DNA of 34,666 bases from Phycisphaerae bacterium (GTDB lineage Bacteria; Planctomycetota; Phycisphaerae; Sedimentisphaerales; Anaerobacaceae), in NCBI GenBank assembly GCA_030619925.1, contig JAUXAL010000046.1, positions 1 through 34,666 on the forward strand, in the 5' to 3' direction. Shown here one piece after another: positions 23,735 through 32,020 of the stretch. The notes under the pieces were generated by a model that made no database searches, was not told where the DNA came from, and saw nothing but the letters and a program-made list of their open reading frames with translations. How positions within the stretch are numbered: the first letter of the stretch is position 1; the number at the start of each line of letters is the position of its first letter. Made by a program: the position numbers and the translations under genes.

Positions 23735-24511
23735 TCACTGGTTGTTCTGTGCTCTTTTCTTTCGTTCCGCAACGTAACTCAGCAATATGCCTAATTCAAA
23801 CAGCAAATACAACGGTATTCCGAGAGTTATTTGAGAGATTATGTCCGGCGGAGTGGCCATAGCCGCTGCTACGAATATGCCAAGCAGAACAAATTTTCTT
23901 GACCTGCGCAACCCCTTGACTGAGACCAAACCTGTTTTGTTTAAGAAGAAAATAGCTACCGGGGTCTGAAATGCAATGCCAAAAACAAGCATCAGCATGG
24001 TTACAAAAGATATGTAGTTCGCGAAAGTAAAATTGGAGCTGACGCCGAGGACTCTCTCGTTGAACTTCACAAGGAAACCAAGCGTGAGCGGCGCCACTAC
24101 CATTATGAAGAACAAAGCCCCTGTCACAAATAGTGCCGCCGAAAAAGGTGCCGCCATGTGAACATAACGTTTTTCATTCGGATAAAGTCCAGCGGCGACA
24201 AACATCCATAACTGATAGAAGACCCACCATGATGATAGTATCAGACCTGAGATTAAAGCAATTTTTATGTAGCTGATGATACCATCGGCAGGAGCAAGGG
24301 TCTGCAGACGGGCACCTTCGCCCATGACCCCGATATATGGTTCTTCTATAAAGGCTATTATTTTTGAACAGAAAACAAGGCAAATGACCGCACCGACCAC
24401 CAGCCCGACCAGGGCACGAATCAGGCGCATCCGCAACTCCTCAAGGTGGTCGCCCAGACTCATAGTGCTATCGAGGGGGTCTTGTTTCTTCTTCTTTTTG
24501 GTCTTGCCCAT
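23735..24511 (-). CDS. tatC: Sec-independent translocase subunit TatC
   Basis: 258 residues. After a very lysine-rich start (MGKTKKKKKQDP) come STMSLGDHLEELRMRLIRAL, the conserved TatC opening with the Glu and Arg that contact the twin-arginine signal. Six membrane segments follow, with LIEEPYI-like (FIEEPYIG), FKVALISG-like (YIKIALISGLILSSWWVFYQLWMF) and FVAAGLYPNEKRYV. It is the substrate receptor of the twin-arginine pathway in the inner membrane. It lies 45 bp downstream of tatA on the same strand, and Tat substrates are encoded in the divergent operon. Confidence 0.96.
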   Translation of the reverse strand: MGKTKKKKKQDPLDSTMSLGDHLEELRMRLIRALVGLVVGAVICLVFCSKIIAFIEEPYIGVMGEGARLQTLAPADGIISYIKIALISGLILSSWWVFYQLWMFVAAGLYPNEKRYVHMAAPFSAALFVTGALFFIMVVAPLTLGFLVKFNERVLGVSSNFTFANYISFVTMLMLVFGIAFQTPVAIFFLNKTGLVSVKGLRRSRKFVLLGIFVAAAMATPPDIISQITLGIPLYLLFELGILLSYVAERKKRAQNNQ

Positions 24512-24556
24512 TTCAATCTGTAAGGCGAGTCTGAAGAAACTTTCAGCTCAGGCATG

Positions 24557-24826
24557 TTAGCTCATGGTCTCGGATTCGTCCAGACCGGCGGCGTCCTTGA
24601 CCTCTTTTACTACTTCGTCCTTAAGCTCCTTTACGTCACTAACCAAATCATCCTTGGTTTCTTCTACTTCGCGAACTCCCTTCTTGAACTCGGTCAGACT
24701 CTTACCCAGACCGCGGGCAATCTCGGGCAGCCGTCTGCCGAATAGAAGCACCGCGATAATAAGAATAATGACAAGCTCAAAGGGACCGGGCGTCCAAAAC
24801 CCCAGATATTGCATATATTCAGTCAT
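24557..24826 (-). CDS. tatA: Sec-independent translocase pore subunit TatA/TatE family
   Basis: 89 residues. One short N-terminal membrane helix ([15 protein letters not shown]) is followed by the amphipathic helix [20 protein letters not shown], the hallmark of TatA. A charged, coiled-coil-prone tail ([20 protein letters not shown]) follows. GGAG lies eight bases before the ATG, and a near-consensus promoter lies at 24857-24886. The N-terminal extension of about ten residues before the helix is slightly longer than in E. coli. It could serve as TatA and TatB together, since no tatB is visible. Confidence 0.94.
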   Translation of the reverse strand: MTEYMQYLGFWTPGPFELVIILIIAVLLFGRRLPEIARGLGKSLTEFKKGVREVEETKDDLVSDVKELKDEVVKEVKDAAGLDESETMS

Positions 24827-24856
24827 TTTATAGTCTCCTTATTCATCTATCGCAGT

Positions 24857-24886
24857 ATTATAACGCGAGATGAGCTGCTTTGTCAA
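24857..24886 (-). promoter_or_regulatory. tatA-tatC promoter
   Basis: On the minus strand TTGACA (24886-24881), an 18-bp spacer and TATAAT (24862-24857): both boxes are perfect consensus. It starts about 30 bp before tatA. Confidence 0.75.
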
Positions 24887-24909
24887 TAATAACAATGCAC
24901 TAAATTTAA

Positions 24910-24938
24910 TTGATACAAACACCAACACAAAGTATAAT
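24910..24938 (+). promoter_or_regulatory. Promoter of the DUF6599-DUF362 operon
   Basis: TTGATA, a 17-bp spacer and TATAAT, divergent from and 23 bp away from the tatA promoter. Transcription from here excludes the upstream ATG at 24870 and supports the start at 24987. Confidence 0.75.
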
Positions 24939-24986
24939 CCATCCCGGTTTCAGGGTCAAGTAAATTACTTTTATTTGGAGTTGGCT

Positions 24987-26042
24987 ATGTGTTCAGTGCT
25001 ATGCCTAAATAAACGTCCTCGTCTCGGTGAAGGCCGAGGCCGTAGCGGGGTCGAATCCGCCATAAGTATCCTTCTATTAACGGTTCTTCTTCTTATCGGC
25101 TTGGGGGTATTCATAAGGCAATTCGATGTTGATATGGGTCGATTCGGCATTGATACAACCACCGCAGGCCTATTATTGGAACAAACAGAACCAAACACGC
25201 AGGAACCGGCCTTAGACGCCCTGATGCCTGATGGATTCAAAAAGCTCTCAGAAACCGAAACGTATGACGCCGGAAATCTTTATGAAAAGATCAATGGCAA
25301 AGCCCCTTCTTATACCGAATCCGGCTTTGAAAAATTGTTTACCCAGCGATTTATAAGTAAGGACAACGAGAGTTTGTGGATGGAGCTTTTTGTTTTTGAT
25401 ATGGCTGCCATCAGAAATGCGTTTTCGGTTTACAGCGTACAAAGAAGAGCGGATGCGGATATTCTCTCGCTTTTCCATCCATCGTTCGGCTACAGGACTG
25501 ACAATGCCCTGTATTTCGTCCACGGAAAATATTACGTAGAATTGATCGGTTCGGCCGAATCGACTCGACTGTTTAAGGCGATGACAGAGATTGCAGGAAA
25601 TATTACGAGCAAACTGAAAGTTGGTGAAGTTGAGCAGATAGCTGAGCTGAGTTTATTTCCTGACGAGAATGCTGTCCTCGGCAGCGATAAATTGTACCTG
25701 GCAGATGCCTTTGGCTTTGACGGTTTGACCGATATTTTTGTCCGTCGATATAAGCTCGACGACGAGACCATTAGCGCTTTTCTTAGCAAACGCCCCGACT
25801 CCAAGAAGGCTGAGGTAGTCGCAGAAAGCTATCGTAACTTTCTGATTGAAAATGGTGCCACAACAAGGAAGGCAATCAATAAAACTCTCGAAGGCAAAGT
25901 CCTGGATTTCTATGACACGACTGAAATTGTGCTTTCGACAGGGCCTTTCGTTGTAGGCATTCACGAAGCTGAAAATCAGCGATCGGCGGAAGAATTAGCA
26001 GTCAAACTTATTGACAAACTCAGTACCAGCAAAAAACGGTAA
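24987..26042 (+). CDS. DUF6599 family membrane-anchored protein
   Basis: 351 residues from the ATG at 24987 (GGAG six bases upstream, downstream of the promoter). One membrane segment (SILLLTVLLLIGLGVF, about 30-45) is followed by an extracytoplasmic domain. MPDGFKKLSETETYDAGNLYEKINGKAPSY is the DUF6599 signature start, continuing with LWMELFVFDM and NAFSVYSVQRR. The domain is repeated in weaker form towards the C-terminus (LADAFGFDGLTDIFVRRY). No biochemical role is established. It is translationally close to the next gene (3-bp gap), a Tat-exported DUF362 protein, and this pairing with DUF362 suggests an exported redox or cofactor function. Confidence 0.78.
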   Translation: MCSVLCLNKRPRLGEGRGRSGVESAISILLLTVLLLIGLGVFIRQFDVDMGRFGIDTTTAGLLLEQTEPNTQEPALDALMPDGFKKLSETETYDAGNLYEKINGKAPSYTESGFEKLFTQRFISKDNESLWMELFVFDMAAIRNAFSVYSVQRRADADILSLFHPSFGYRTDNALYFVHGKYYVELIGSAESTRLFKAMTEIAGNITSKLKVGEVEQIAELSLFPDENAVLGSDKLYLADAFGFDGLTDIFVRRYKLDDETISAFLSKRPDSKKAEVVAESYRNFLIENGATTRKAINKTLEGKVLDFYDTTEIVLSTGPFVVGIHEAENQRSAEELAVKLIDKLSTSKKR

Positions 26043-26045
26043 AGA

Positions 26046-27038
26046 ATGACTGAGCAAAACGATAAAAATCTCGGACGAAGGCAGTTTCTGACCCGAGCAG
26101 GCAAAGCTGGAATTTCTATTGCCGCCGCTGGTTTAATTTCTTGGCGACTTTATGATAGCCAGGGGCCAAAGACCGGCGTTGATGCCGAATCACTCGTAAC
26201 TTTGCCGGATTTTTCGGTTCCGGACAAAACCGGCCGGACAATAAGCATTGTCAAAGGTTCCGATAGAGTCAAGACCGTCAATAAGGCAATAGACTTGCTC
26301 GGCGGTATAGAAAGATTTGTCAAGCCCGGCGAAACGGTTGCGATAAAGCCAAATGTCGCATTTGCCTCACCGCCGATGCTTGGAGCTACAGCCCGGCCTG
26401 AATTGGTGGCTGAAGTGGTACGGCTGTGCTATAAGGCCGGGGCAAAGCGGGTTACAGTTACCGACAACCCAATCAATGACCCTGCAAGCTGTTTTACATT
26501 AAGCGGTATCGGCAAGGCGGCCAGCCAAGCCGGCGCCAAAGTCGTACTGCCAAAAGACCATCTGTTTAGACATACAACACTCGATGGTGGTAAGCTTATT
26601 AGAAACTGGCCCGTATTTTTTGGGCCATTTGAAAATGTGGACAAATTGATTGGCATCTCGCCGGTAAAAGACCACGCCAGAGCCGGTGCTTCGATGGCTA
26701 TGAAGAACTGGTATGGCCTTCTGGGCGGCAGACGGAACGTCTTCCATCAGGATATCAATACCATCATTGCCGAGCTGTCTATGATGGTAAAGCCAACGTT
26801 GGTGATATTGGACGGCACTGAAGTTATGATGACGAACGGCCCGACCGGAGGTTCAGTCTCAGATTTGAGACGTGCAGACATTTTGGTCGCAAGCACTGAC
26901 ATGGTGGCAGCCGATTCCTACGGGTGCACACTCCTGGACCTGGCGGTCTCGGATTTGCCTTATCTTACAAAAGCCGAAAGGGCCGGCGCAGGAACAACCA
27001 GCTATGAGGCACTCAAGCCGGTATTTGGTGCAGTGTGA
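26046..27038 (+). CDS. Tat-exported DUF362 protein
   Basis: 330 residues. The N-terminus has a twin-arginine signal (GRRQFLTRAGKAGISIAAAGL). The rest is a single DUF362 domain: VAIKPNVAFASPP, LCYKAGAKRVTVTDNP, KDHARAGASMAMKNWYGLLGG and DMVAADSYGCTLL. Unlike the membrane copy at 2740-4653 it has no dockerin and no membrane segments beyond the signal. It starts three bases after the DUF6599 stop, so the two are co-transcribed. The Tat translocase genes are divergent next door, and the ferredoxin and aldo/keto reductase genes follow, which fits an exported redox system. DUF362 has no agreed reaction. Confidence 0.85.
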   Translation: MTEQNDKNLGRRQFLTRAGKAGISIAAAGLISWRLYDSQGPKTGVDAESLVTLPDFSVPDKTGRTISIVKGSDRVKTVNKAIDLLGGIERFVKPGETVAIKPNVAFASPPMLGATARPELVAEVVRLCYKAGAKRVTVTDNPINDPASCFTLSGIGKAASQAGAKVVLPKDHLFRHTTLDGGKLIRNWPVFFGPFENVDKLIGISPVKDHARAGASMAMKNWYGLLGGRRNVFHQDINTIIAELSMMVKPTLVILDGTEVMMTNGPTGGSVSDLRRADILVASTDMVAADSYGCTLLDLAVSDLPYLTKAERAGAGTTSYEALKPVFGAV

Positions 27039-27060
27039 AACCTGCCTTTGGTACAACAGA

Positions 27061-27235
27061 GGACAGAGGACAGAGGACAGAGAACAGAGAACAGAGAACA
27101 GAGAACAGAGAACAGAGAACAGAGGACAGAGGACAGAGGACAGAGGACAGAGAACAGAGGACAGAGAACAGAGAACAGAGGACAGAGAACAGAGGACAGA
27201 GGGCAGAGGACAGAGGACAGAGGACAGAGAACAGA
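27061..27235. repeat. 25-unit heptanucleotide tandem array (GGACAGA/GAACAGA)
   Basis: Exactly 175 bp of in-phase heptamers: 13 GGACAGA, 11 GAACAGA and one GGGCAGA, preceded by CAACAGA. All three forward frames stay open across it, so apparent small ORFs here are artefacts. It starts 22 bp after the stop of the DUF362 gene. Confidence 0.97.
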
Positions 27236-27272
27236 TAATCTGACTTCTGTCAATCTGACTGATGAAGATGAA

Positions 27273-27313
27273 CCCCGGCAGCGCCGGGGTGGATCAGCCC
27301 CGCCTTCGGCGGG
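27273..27313 (+). repeat. Double-hairpin palindromic element, copy 8 (intergenic)
   Basis: CCCCGGC-AGC-GCCGGGG, TGGATCA in place of TGATCA, CCCGCC-TTC-GGCGGG. It lies between the heptad array and the DUF4832 gene. Confidence 0.9.
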
Positions 27314-27343
27314 TCTCAAAATAAAGTCTGAGGAAAAGTTATC

Positions 27344-28858
27344 GTGAGTATCTCACGTTCAATCGCAGGCCCCATTAGAAATTCCAAGATGGGCAAACCC
27401 AACGCCACTGGGCTTGGCCATCCTGCGGAGAACAAGCAGTACCAAAAAGGAAAAATTTCTAACGGGGCAGGCATTTCAATTACAGCTATATTAACCATTG
27501 TATCCTGTGTTCCGGTCTTTGCGCAACGGACGGTTGTTGTTCGGCCAAAGGAAATTGATGAGGTCCTGACAAATCCTGGAATCGGCTTTATGACCTTTCA
27601 GAGATTCAACGGCGATGCGTTAAATGTAGCTAAGAGATGGACCGAGGGCGAGCCCATTGTTTATCAGGAATTTGATGGCAATGTGGAAAACAAAGACTAT
27701 CCGATGACGACAATAGCGTATTTCCGGGTTTATTGGAAGTTCATCGAACCGCAAATGGGCGAATATCGATGGGACTTAATAGATAGAGCCCTCAAAACAG
27801 CCCGGGAGCGAGGCCAGACTCTGATGCTGCGCATAGCACCATACGGGACAGGGGATAAGAATGATGTTCCCGGCTGGTATCGTGCGCTGGTTGGCAAGAG
27901 GAAAAACTTGCCGGTGAGGAAGTGGCAGGTTGACCCTGAAGACCCGCGCTACGTCAAGTATTTCGGAAATATGATAAGAATTCTCGGCAAACGCTATGAC
28001 GGACACCCGGACCTCGAAAGCGTGGACGTTGCGATTGTCGGAGCGTGGGGTGAAGGTGCAGGCTCCGCTCTTTTAACACAGAAAACAAGGCAGGCACTGG
28101 TCGATGCCTATATCGACTCCTTTAAGAAAACACATCTTGTTATGCTTCTCACTGATGAAAAAACAAACAGCTACGCGCTTTCCAGGGCGGATGTCGGCTG
28201 GAGGGTCGATTGTCTCGGAGATATGGGAGGATTTAGTCCCAATTGGTCGCATATGAACGATCGTTATCCGCAGGCAATCATCAACTTCGGCGTGCGGGAC
28301 GCCTGGAAAAAAGCTCCGGTAACGTTTGAGGTGTGCTGGGTGATGCGGCACTGGGAAGATATGGGCTGGGACGTTGACCACATAATCGACGAGTCGCTCA
28401 AGTGGCACATTTCTTCTTTTAACGCTAAATCCTCAGCCGTGCCAAACGAATGGTGGCCTTCGGTCAATAGGTGGCTCAAGAAAATGGGGTACAGATTTGT
28501 GCTTCGCAAGTTTACGTACCCGGCCGAGCTGAATCCAAACAGTAAACTGTCTTTCACGTCGTGGTGGGAAAACAAGGGTGTTGCGCCGTGTTATAAGAAA
28601 TTCCCTCTCGCCCTTCGTCTTAAAAATAATGAAAAAACTGAAATCTTAATAACCGATGCTGATATCAGAACGTGGCTGCCGGGCGACAATCTTTATGACG
28701 ATACGGTTGTGGTTCCATCTTATATGCCTGCGGGAGAATATGACCTGCAAATCGGCATTCTCGACCCGCTGTCCAAAAAGCCCAAAGTCAAGCTTGCCAT
28801 ATCTGGAAAGGAACCGGATGGCTGGTACTATCTTGGAAAAATAAAAATTGGAAATTAG
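27344..28858 (+). CDS. Exported DUF4832-type glycosidase-like protein
   Basis: 504 residues from a GTG at 27344 (GAGGAAA about eight bases upstream). The N-terminal part resembles a (beta/alpha)8 hydrolase: NPGIGFMTFQRF, IAYFRVYWKFIEPQMGEY, LMLRIAPYG and VAIVGAWGEGAGS (candidate acid). The C-terminal about 130 residues match the DUF4832 beta domain (FTYPAELNPNSKLSFTSWWENKGVAPCYKKF). The signal peptide is split: MSISRSIAG, then 32 residues from a 96-bp mobile element plus a duplicated AG, then ISITAILTIVSCVPVFAQ. Without the insert the signal peptide is normal. The export efficiency of the present form is uncertain; translation could also start at the ATG at 27389 inside the element. Substrate unknown. 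Confidence 0.78.
   Translation: MSISRSIAGPIRNSKMGKPNATGLGHPAENKQYQKGKISNGAGISITAILTIVSCVPVFAQRTVVVRPKEIDEVLTNPGIGFMTFQRFNGDALNVAKRWTEGEPIVYQEFDGNVENKDYPMTTIAYFRVYWKFIEPQMGEYRWDLIDRALKTARERGQTLMLRIAPYGTGDKNDVPGWYRALVGKRKNLPVRKWQVDPEDPRYVKYFGNMIRILGKRYDGHPDLESVDVAIVGAWGEGAGSALLTQKTRQALVDAYIDSFKKTHLVMLLTDEKTNSYALSRADVGWRVDCLGDMGGFSPNWSHMNDRYPQAIINFGVRDAWKKAPVTFEVCWVMRHWEDMGWDVDHIIDESLKWHISSFNAKSSAVPNEWWPSVNRWLKKMGYRFVLRKFTYPAELNPNSKLSFTSWWENKGVAPCYKKFPLALRLKNNEKTEILITDADIRTWLPGDNLYDDTVVVPSYMPAGEYDLQIGILDPLSKKPKVKLAISGKEPDGWYYLGKIKIGN
27371..27466 (+). mobile_element. 96-bp MITE-like element with 6-bp target duplication, inside a signal peptide
   Basis: The ends are inverted: CCCATTAGAAATT at 27371-27383 and AATTTCTAACGGG at 27454-27466. 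Identical GCAGGC hexamers flank it (27365-27370 and 27467-27472). The element plus one hexamer is 102 bp, so it keeps frame. A solo end is present at 11761. There is no transposase in the window. Confidence 0.85.
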
Positions 28859-28891
28859 GTGCTCGACTCTCACAGCTCTGAAAGTGTGATT

Positions 28892-30634
28892 ATGAAAATT
28901 GTAACAGTTAGACGGATAAGTCAGACTTTCTTTTTCTCGATGTTTGTCTGGTTCTGTATAGTCAGCACAATAGGTGACAAACTGTGGCAATTGCGAGGTT
29001 GGCCGGTCAACTGGTTTTTGCAGCTCGACCCGTTAGCGGCAATTGGGACGGCATTGACCACGCATACGCTCTACTGGCCGCTCTTGTGGGCGCTGGCTAC
29101 GATTGTATTGACCATTATATTCGGTCGAATTTTCTGCGGCTGGGTCTGCCCCTTCGGCGCACTGCACCACTTTGTGGGCTATCTGGGCAATCGAAAAAAA
29201 TCGGCGGCCCAAAAAATCCAGCTAAACAAATACCGAAAGGCCCAGTGCATAAAATACCTCATTCTAATATTCTTTTTGTTTATGGCTGCGTTTCCATCGT
29301 TAGCCGTTACCTTGCAGACAGGTCTGCTCGACCCCATACCACTTGTAAGTCGCTCTTTTAACCTGTTGTTACTGCCCATTGCTGACAGAACCGCTAACTT
29401 TGTTTCGGTAACGGCGCGCTTTTATGAAGGGGCGTGGCTGATACTTGTGATATTTGCCACGGCGGTTTTACTCAATCTGGTTATCCCGCGATTTTACTGC
29501 AGATTCATCTGTCCGCTCGGTGCATTGTTCGCCATCATCAGCAGGTTCGCCATATGGCGAATCGGCAAGAAACAAAGTGAATGTATCAATTGCAAATTGT
29601 GCGAAAAGTCCTGCGAAGGCGGCTGCGAGCCGGCCGGCAACGTAAGAATAAGCGAATGCGTGCTTTGCTTTAACTGCCGGGAGGATTGTAAGGACGAGCT
29701 AATAGCTTACCAGGCGAGGCCGTCACTGGCAGGCGAAGTTACAGACCCGGATATTTCTCGCAGGGGGTTTGTGCTTTCATTGGCCAGCGGTGTTTTTGCC
29801 GTACCAGCGGTCAGACTGAGCAATAAGCTGGGCAGTAACTGGTACCACAGGGTTATTCGGCCGCCCGGAGTACTGCCGGAAGAAGAATTCTTAAAAAGAT
29901 GTATCAAGTGCGGCCAATGTATGCGGGTATGTCCGACAAATGTTATTCAGCCCGGCGGTATTGAGGGAGGGTTGGAAAATCTCTGGACGCCTGTGCTGAA
30001 CAATCGAATCGGCTCAAGCGGCTGTCAGCTGAACTGCGTGGCCTGCGGGCAGGTTTGTCCGACGTCGGCTATCAGGCCGATTACGCTTTCGGAAAAACAC
30101 GGAGTTGGTGAGTTTGCCGAGGCCGGGCCAATCAGGATAGGCACCGCATTTTTTGACCACAACAGATGTCTTCCATGGGCGATGGATAAACCCTGTATCG
30201 TGTGTGAAGAAAACTGCCCGCTCAGCCCCAAGGCGATTTACACGCAGGAATGTTTCAACACGGTAAGAGACGGCATTTTGACAGTAAAAAAAGTTACTGA
30301 TAATACTATAGAGGTTAAGCAAGCTATTGTACCCGGCAAATTCGCCAGCGGCGATTATTATTGTGCCGTTGAAGATGGCAAACGCAGGAAAATCACTGCA
30401 AATAACGAAAATTCTCTGGAAATCTCTCTTGATGCACAATTCGTAAAAATACTTGTCCCAGGCAACAAAATTGAGGTTCAGGTCCGCTTGCAACAGCCTT
30501 TCGTTGATATCGAAAAATGTATTGGTTGCGGAGTCTGCGAACACGAATGCCCTGTAAGCGGTAAAAAAGCTGTAAGGGTCTCTGCGGAAGGTGAAACAAG
30601 AAGCACTGATAGAACATTATTGCTTAAAGGCTGA
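28892..30634 (+). CDS. NapH/YccM-like membrane polyferredoxin
   Basis: 580 residues from the ATG at 28892 (a GTG at 28859 is possible). Membrane segments occupy about 10-30, 55-80, 110-130 and 185-205. The NapH-like motifs GRIFCGWVCPFGALHHF and FYCRFICPLGALF each carry a CxxxCP pair. Further cluster motifs follow: CINCKLCEKSCEGGCEP with CVLCFNCREDC, CIKCGQCMRVCPTN, CVACGQVCPTSAI, PCIVCEENCP and CIGCGVCEHECPVSGKKA. This gives enough cysteines for several 4Fe-4S clusters. It probably moves electrons across or along the membrane to an exported partner; the next gene, a Tat-exported Fe-S aldo/keto reductase, is the natural candidate. A Tat-like RRGFVLSLASG sits mid-protein (about 288), as seen in some related fusions. 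Confidence 0.85.
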   Translation: MKIVTVRRISQTFFFSMFVWFCIVSTIGDKLWQLRGWPVNWFLQLDPLAAIGTALTTHTLYWPLLWALATIVLTIIFGRIFCGWVCPFGALHHFVGYLGNRKKSAAQKIQLNKYRKAQCIKYLILIFFLFMAAFPSLAVTLQTGLLDPIPLVSRSFNLLLLPIADRTANFVSVTARFYEGAWLILVIFATAVLLNLVIPRFYCRFICPLGALFAIISRFAIWRIGKKQSECINCKLCEKSCEGGCEPAGNVRISECVLCFNCREDCKDELIAYQARPSLAGEVTDPDISRRGFVLSLASGVFAVPAVRLSNKLGSNWYHRVIRPPGVLPEEEFLKRCIKCGQCMRVCPTNVIQPGGIEGGLENLWTPVLNNRIGSSGCQLNCVACGQVCPTSAIRPITLSEKHGVGEFAEAGPIRIGTAFFDHNRCLPWAMDKPCIVCEENCPLSPKAIYTQECFNTVRDGILTVKKVTDNTIEVKQAIVPGKFASGDYYCAVEDGKRRKITANNENSLEISLDAQFVKILVPGNKIEVQVRLQQPFVDIEKCIGCGVCEHECPVSGKKAVRVSAEGETRSTDRTLLLKG

Positions 30635-30662
30635 GTTTTTGGAGGTTCGTACAATTAAAGAA

Positions 30663-31931
30663 ATGCAGAACAAAGTCAATAGAAGGATTTTTTTGAAAAC
30701 CATCGGGGCGGCGGGTTTGGGTTCTGTTCTCGCCGGATGTAAGGGCAAGGAAGAAAAGCAGCCGGATACTGTTGAGGCGGAAGCTCCAGAAAGGGCACAA
30801 GAGCCCGAATACCTACAGGTGCCGAGACGAAAATTGGGCAAAACAGGTGTTGAAGTTCCGTGCCTGTCCCTCGGGACAAACAGACTTGTCGATAGCCAGG
30901 TCCTCCTAAGAGCCGCTCTTCGATGGGGAGTTAACTATTGGGATACCGCTCACAGCTATACCGGTGGAAACAGTGAGCTTACCATAGGCAAACTTCTCTC
31001 GAGGAACCCGGAGGTCCGAAAGAAACTGTTCATTGTTAGTAAGGCATCAAGCGCAAGAACAGTAGCGGATGTGGAAAACCGTCTTCAAACCTCTCTAAAA
31101 AGAACGAATACCGAGTACATCGATTTGTACTACGGTGTGCACGGGCTATCTGACGCTGCGCAGTTGACGGATGAATTGAGGGAGTGGGCCGAAAGTGCAA
31201 AGAAGCGGAAACTGATACGGTTTTTTGGTTTCAGTACCCACAAGAATATTGACCAGAACCTCGTCGCTGCGGCCAAGCTCGGCTGGATTGACGTGATAAT
31301 GACAGCCTACAATTTCCGATTGATGCAGGATTCCAAGATACAGGCTGCTATTGAGACCTGCTATAAAGCGGGCGTCGGCCTTATCGCAATGAAGACCGTG
31401 GCTCTTGACACACGGGAGCGCAGAAGGGTCGAGAAAGGCGAGGAAATTGAAACCGAAGAGGATAAAAAACTGCTCAGACATTTTCTGGAGCAAGGTCGTG
31501 CTGTGGAGCAGGCAAAGATAAAGTTTGTATTGGAAGATGAAAGGATTAGCTCAGCTTGTGTGGGGATGAGTAATATCGCCAATCTAACTTCAAACGTAGC
31601 GGCAGCGCTTGATAAAACCAAGCTCACCCGGGCGGATAGGGAAGCTCTCGCCGAATACGCCCAGGCGACCTGCAGCGGTTATTGTGCCGGCTGTGCATAC
31701 ATCTGTGACTCGGGGCTGCCCGATGCACCTTACATCAGTGATATTATGCGGTATTTGATGTACTACAACAGCTACGGCCGGCACGATGAAGCGAGAGAGC
31801 TTTTCGCTCAAATTCCCGGCAATATAAGAAACAAGCTGCTCGATATGGATTACACCCTTGCCGAAGCTCGCTGCCCGCAGCGTTTACCGATACGCGAGCT
31901 AATCACCGAAGCTGTCAGTGTATTAACCTGA
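30663..31931 (+). CDS. Exported aldo/keto reductase with C-terminal 4Fe-4S motif
   Basis: 422 residues. The N-terminus (NRRIFLKTIGAAGLGSVLAGC) is a twin-arginine signal with a lipobox at Cys26, so a Tat lipoprotein is expected. The aldo/keto reductase fold begins VPRRKLGKTGVEVPCLSLG. The catalytic tetrad is Asp94, Tyr99 (NYWDTAHSYTGG), Lys127 (LFIVSKAS) and His160 (YGVHGL). A C-terminal CSGYCAGCAYIC motif fits a 4Fe-4S cluster, typical of the Fe-S aldo/keto reductase group. GGAGG lies 17 bases before the ATG, farther than usual; an ATT at 30654 has better spacing. It lies directly after the polyferredoxin gene, a likely electron donor. Substrate unknown. Confidence 0.88.
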   Translation: MQNKVNRRIFLKTIGAAGLGSVLAGCKGKEEKQPDTVEAEAPERAQEPEYLQVPRRKLGKTGVEVPCLSLGTNRLVDSQVLLRAALRWGVNYWDTAHSYTGGNSELTIGKLLSRNPEVRKKLFIVSKASSARTVADVENRLQTSLKRTNTEYIDLYYGVHGLSDAAQLTDELREWAESAKKRKLIRFFGFSTHKNIDQNLVAAAKLGWIDVIMTAYNFRLMQDSKIQAAIETCYKAGVGLIAMKTVALDTRERRRVEKGEEIETEEDKKLLRHFLEQGRAVEQAKIKFVLEDERISSACVGMSNIANLTSNVAAALDKTKLTRADREALAEYAQATCSGYCAGCAYICDSGLPDAPYISDIMRYLMYYNSYGRHDEARELFAQIPGNIRNKLLDMDYTLAEARCPQRLPIRELITEAVSVLT

Positions 31932-32020
31932 TTGGCGTTGTCTTAGCCCGGATTCCCCGGAAAATATATGACAATCAGATTAAAATGTGATGCACTTCAA
32001 ACAAAAGGAATGAGACGACA

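Noticed and set aside
25018-25066. Hairpin and TCGAATCC-like T-arm near the start of the DUF6599 gene
   Set aside because: It lies within the coding sequence and no cloverleaf forms; probably chance.
27035-27347. Small open frames with REQRTEDRGQ-type repeats on both strands
   Set aside because: They are translations of the 7-bp tandem array, which is stop-free in several frames; no ribosome site or family match.
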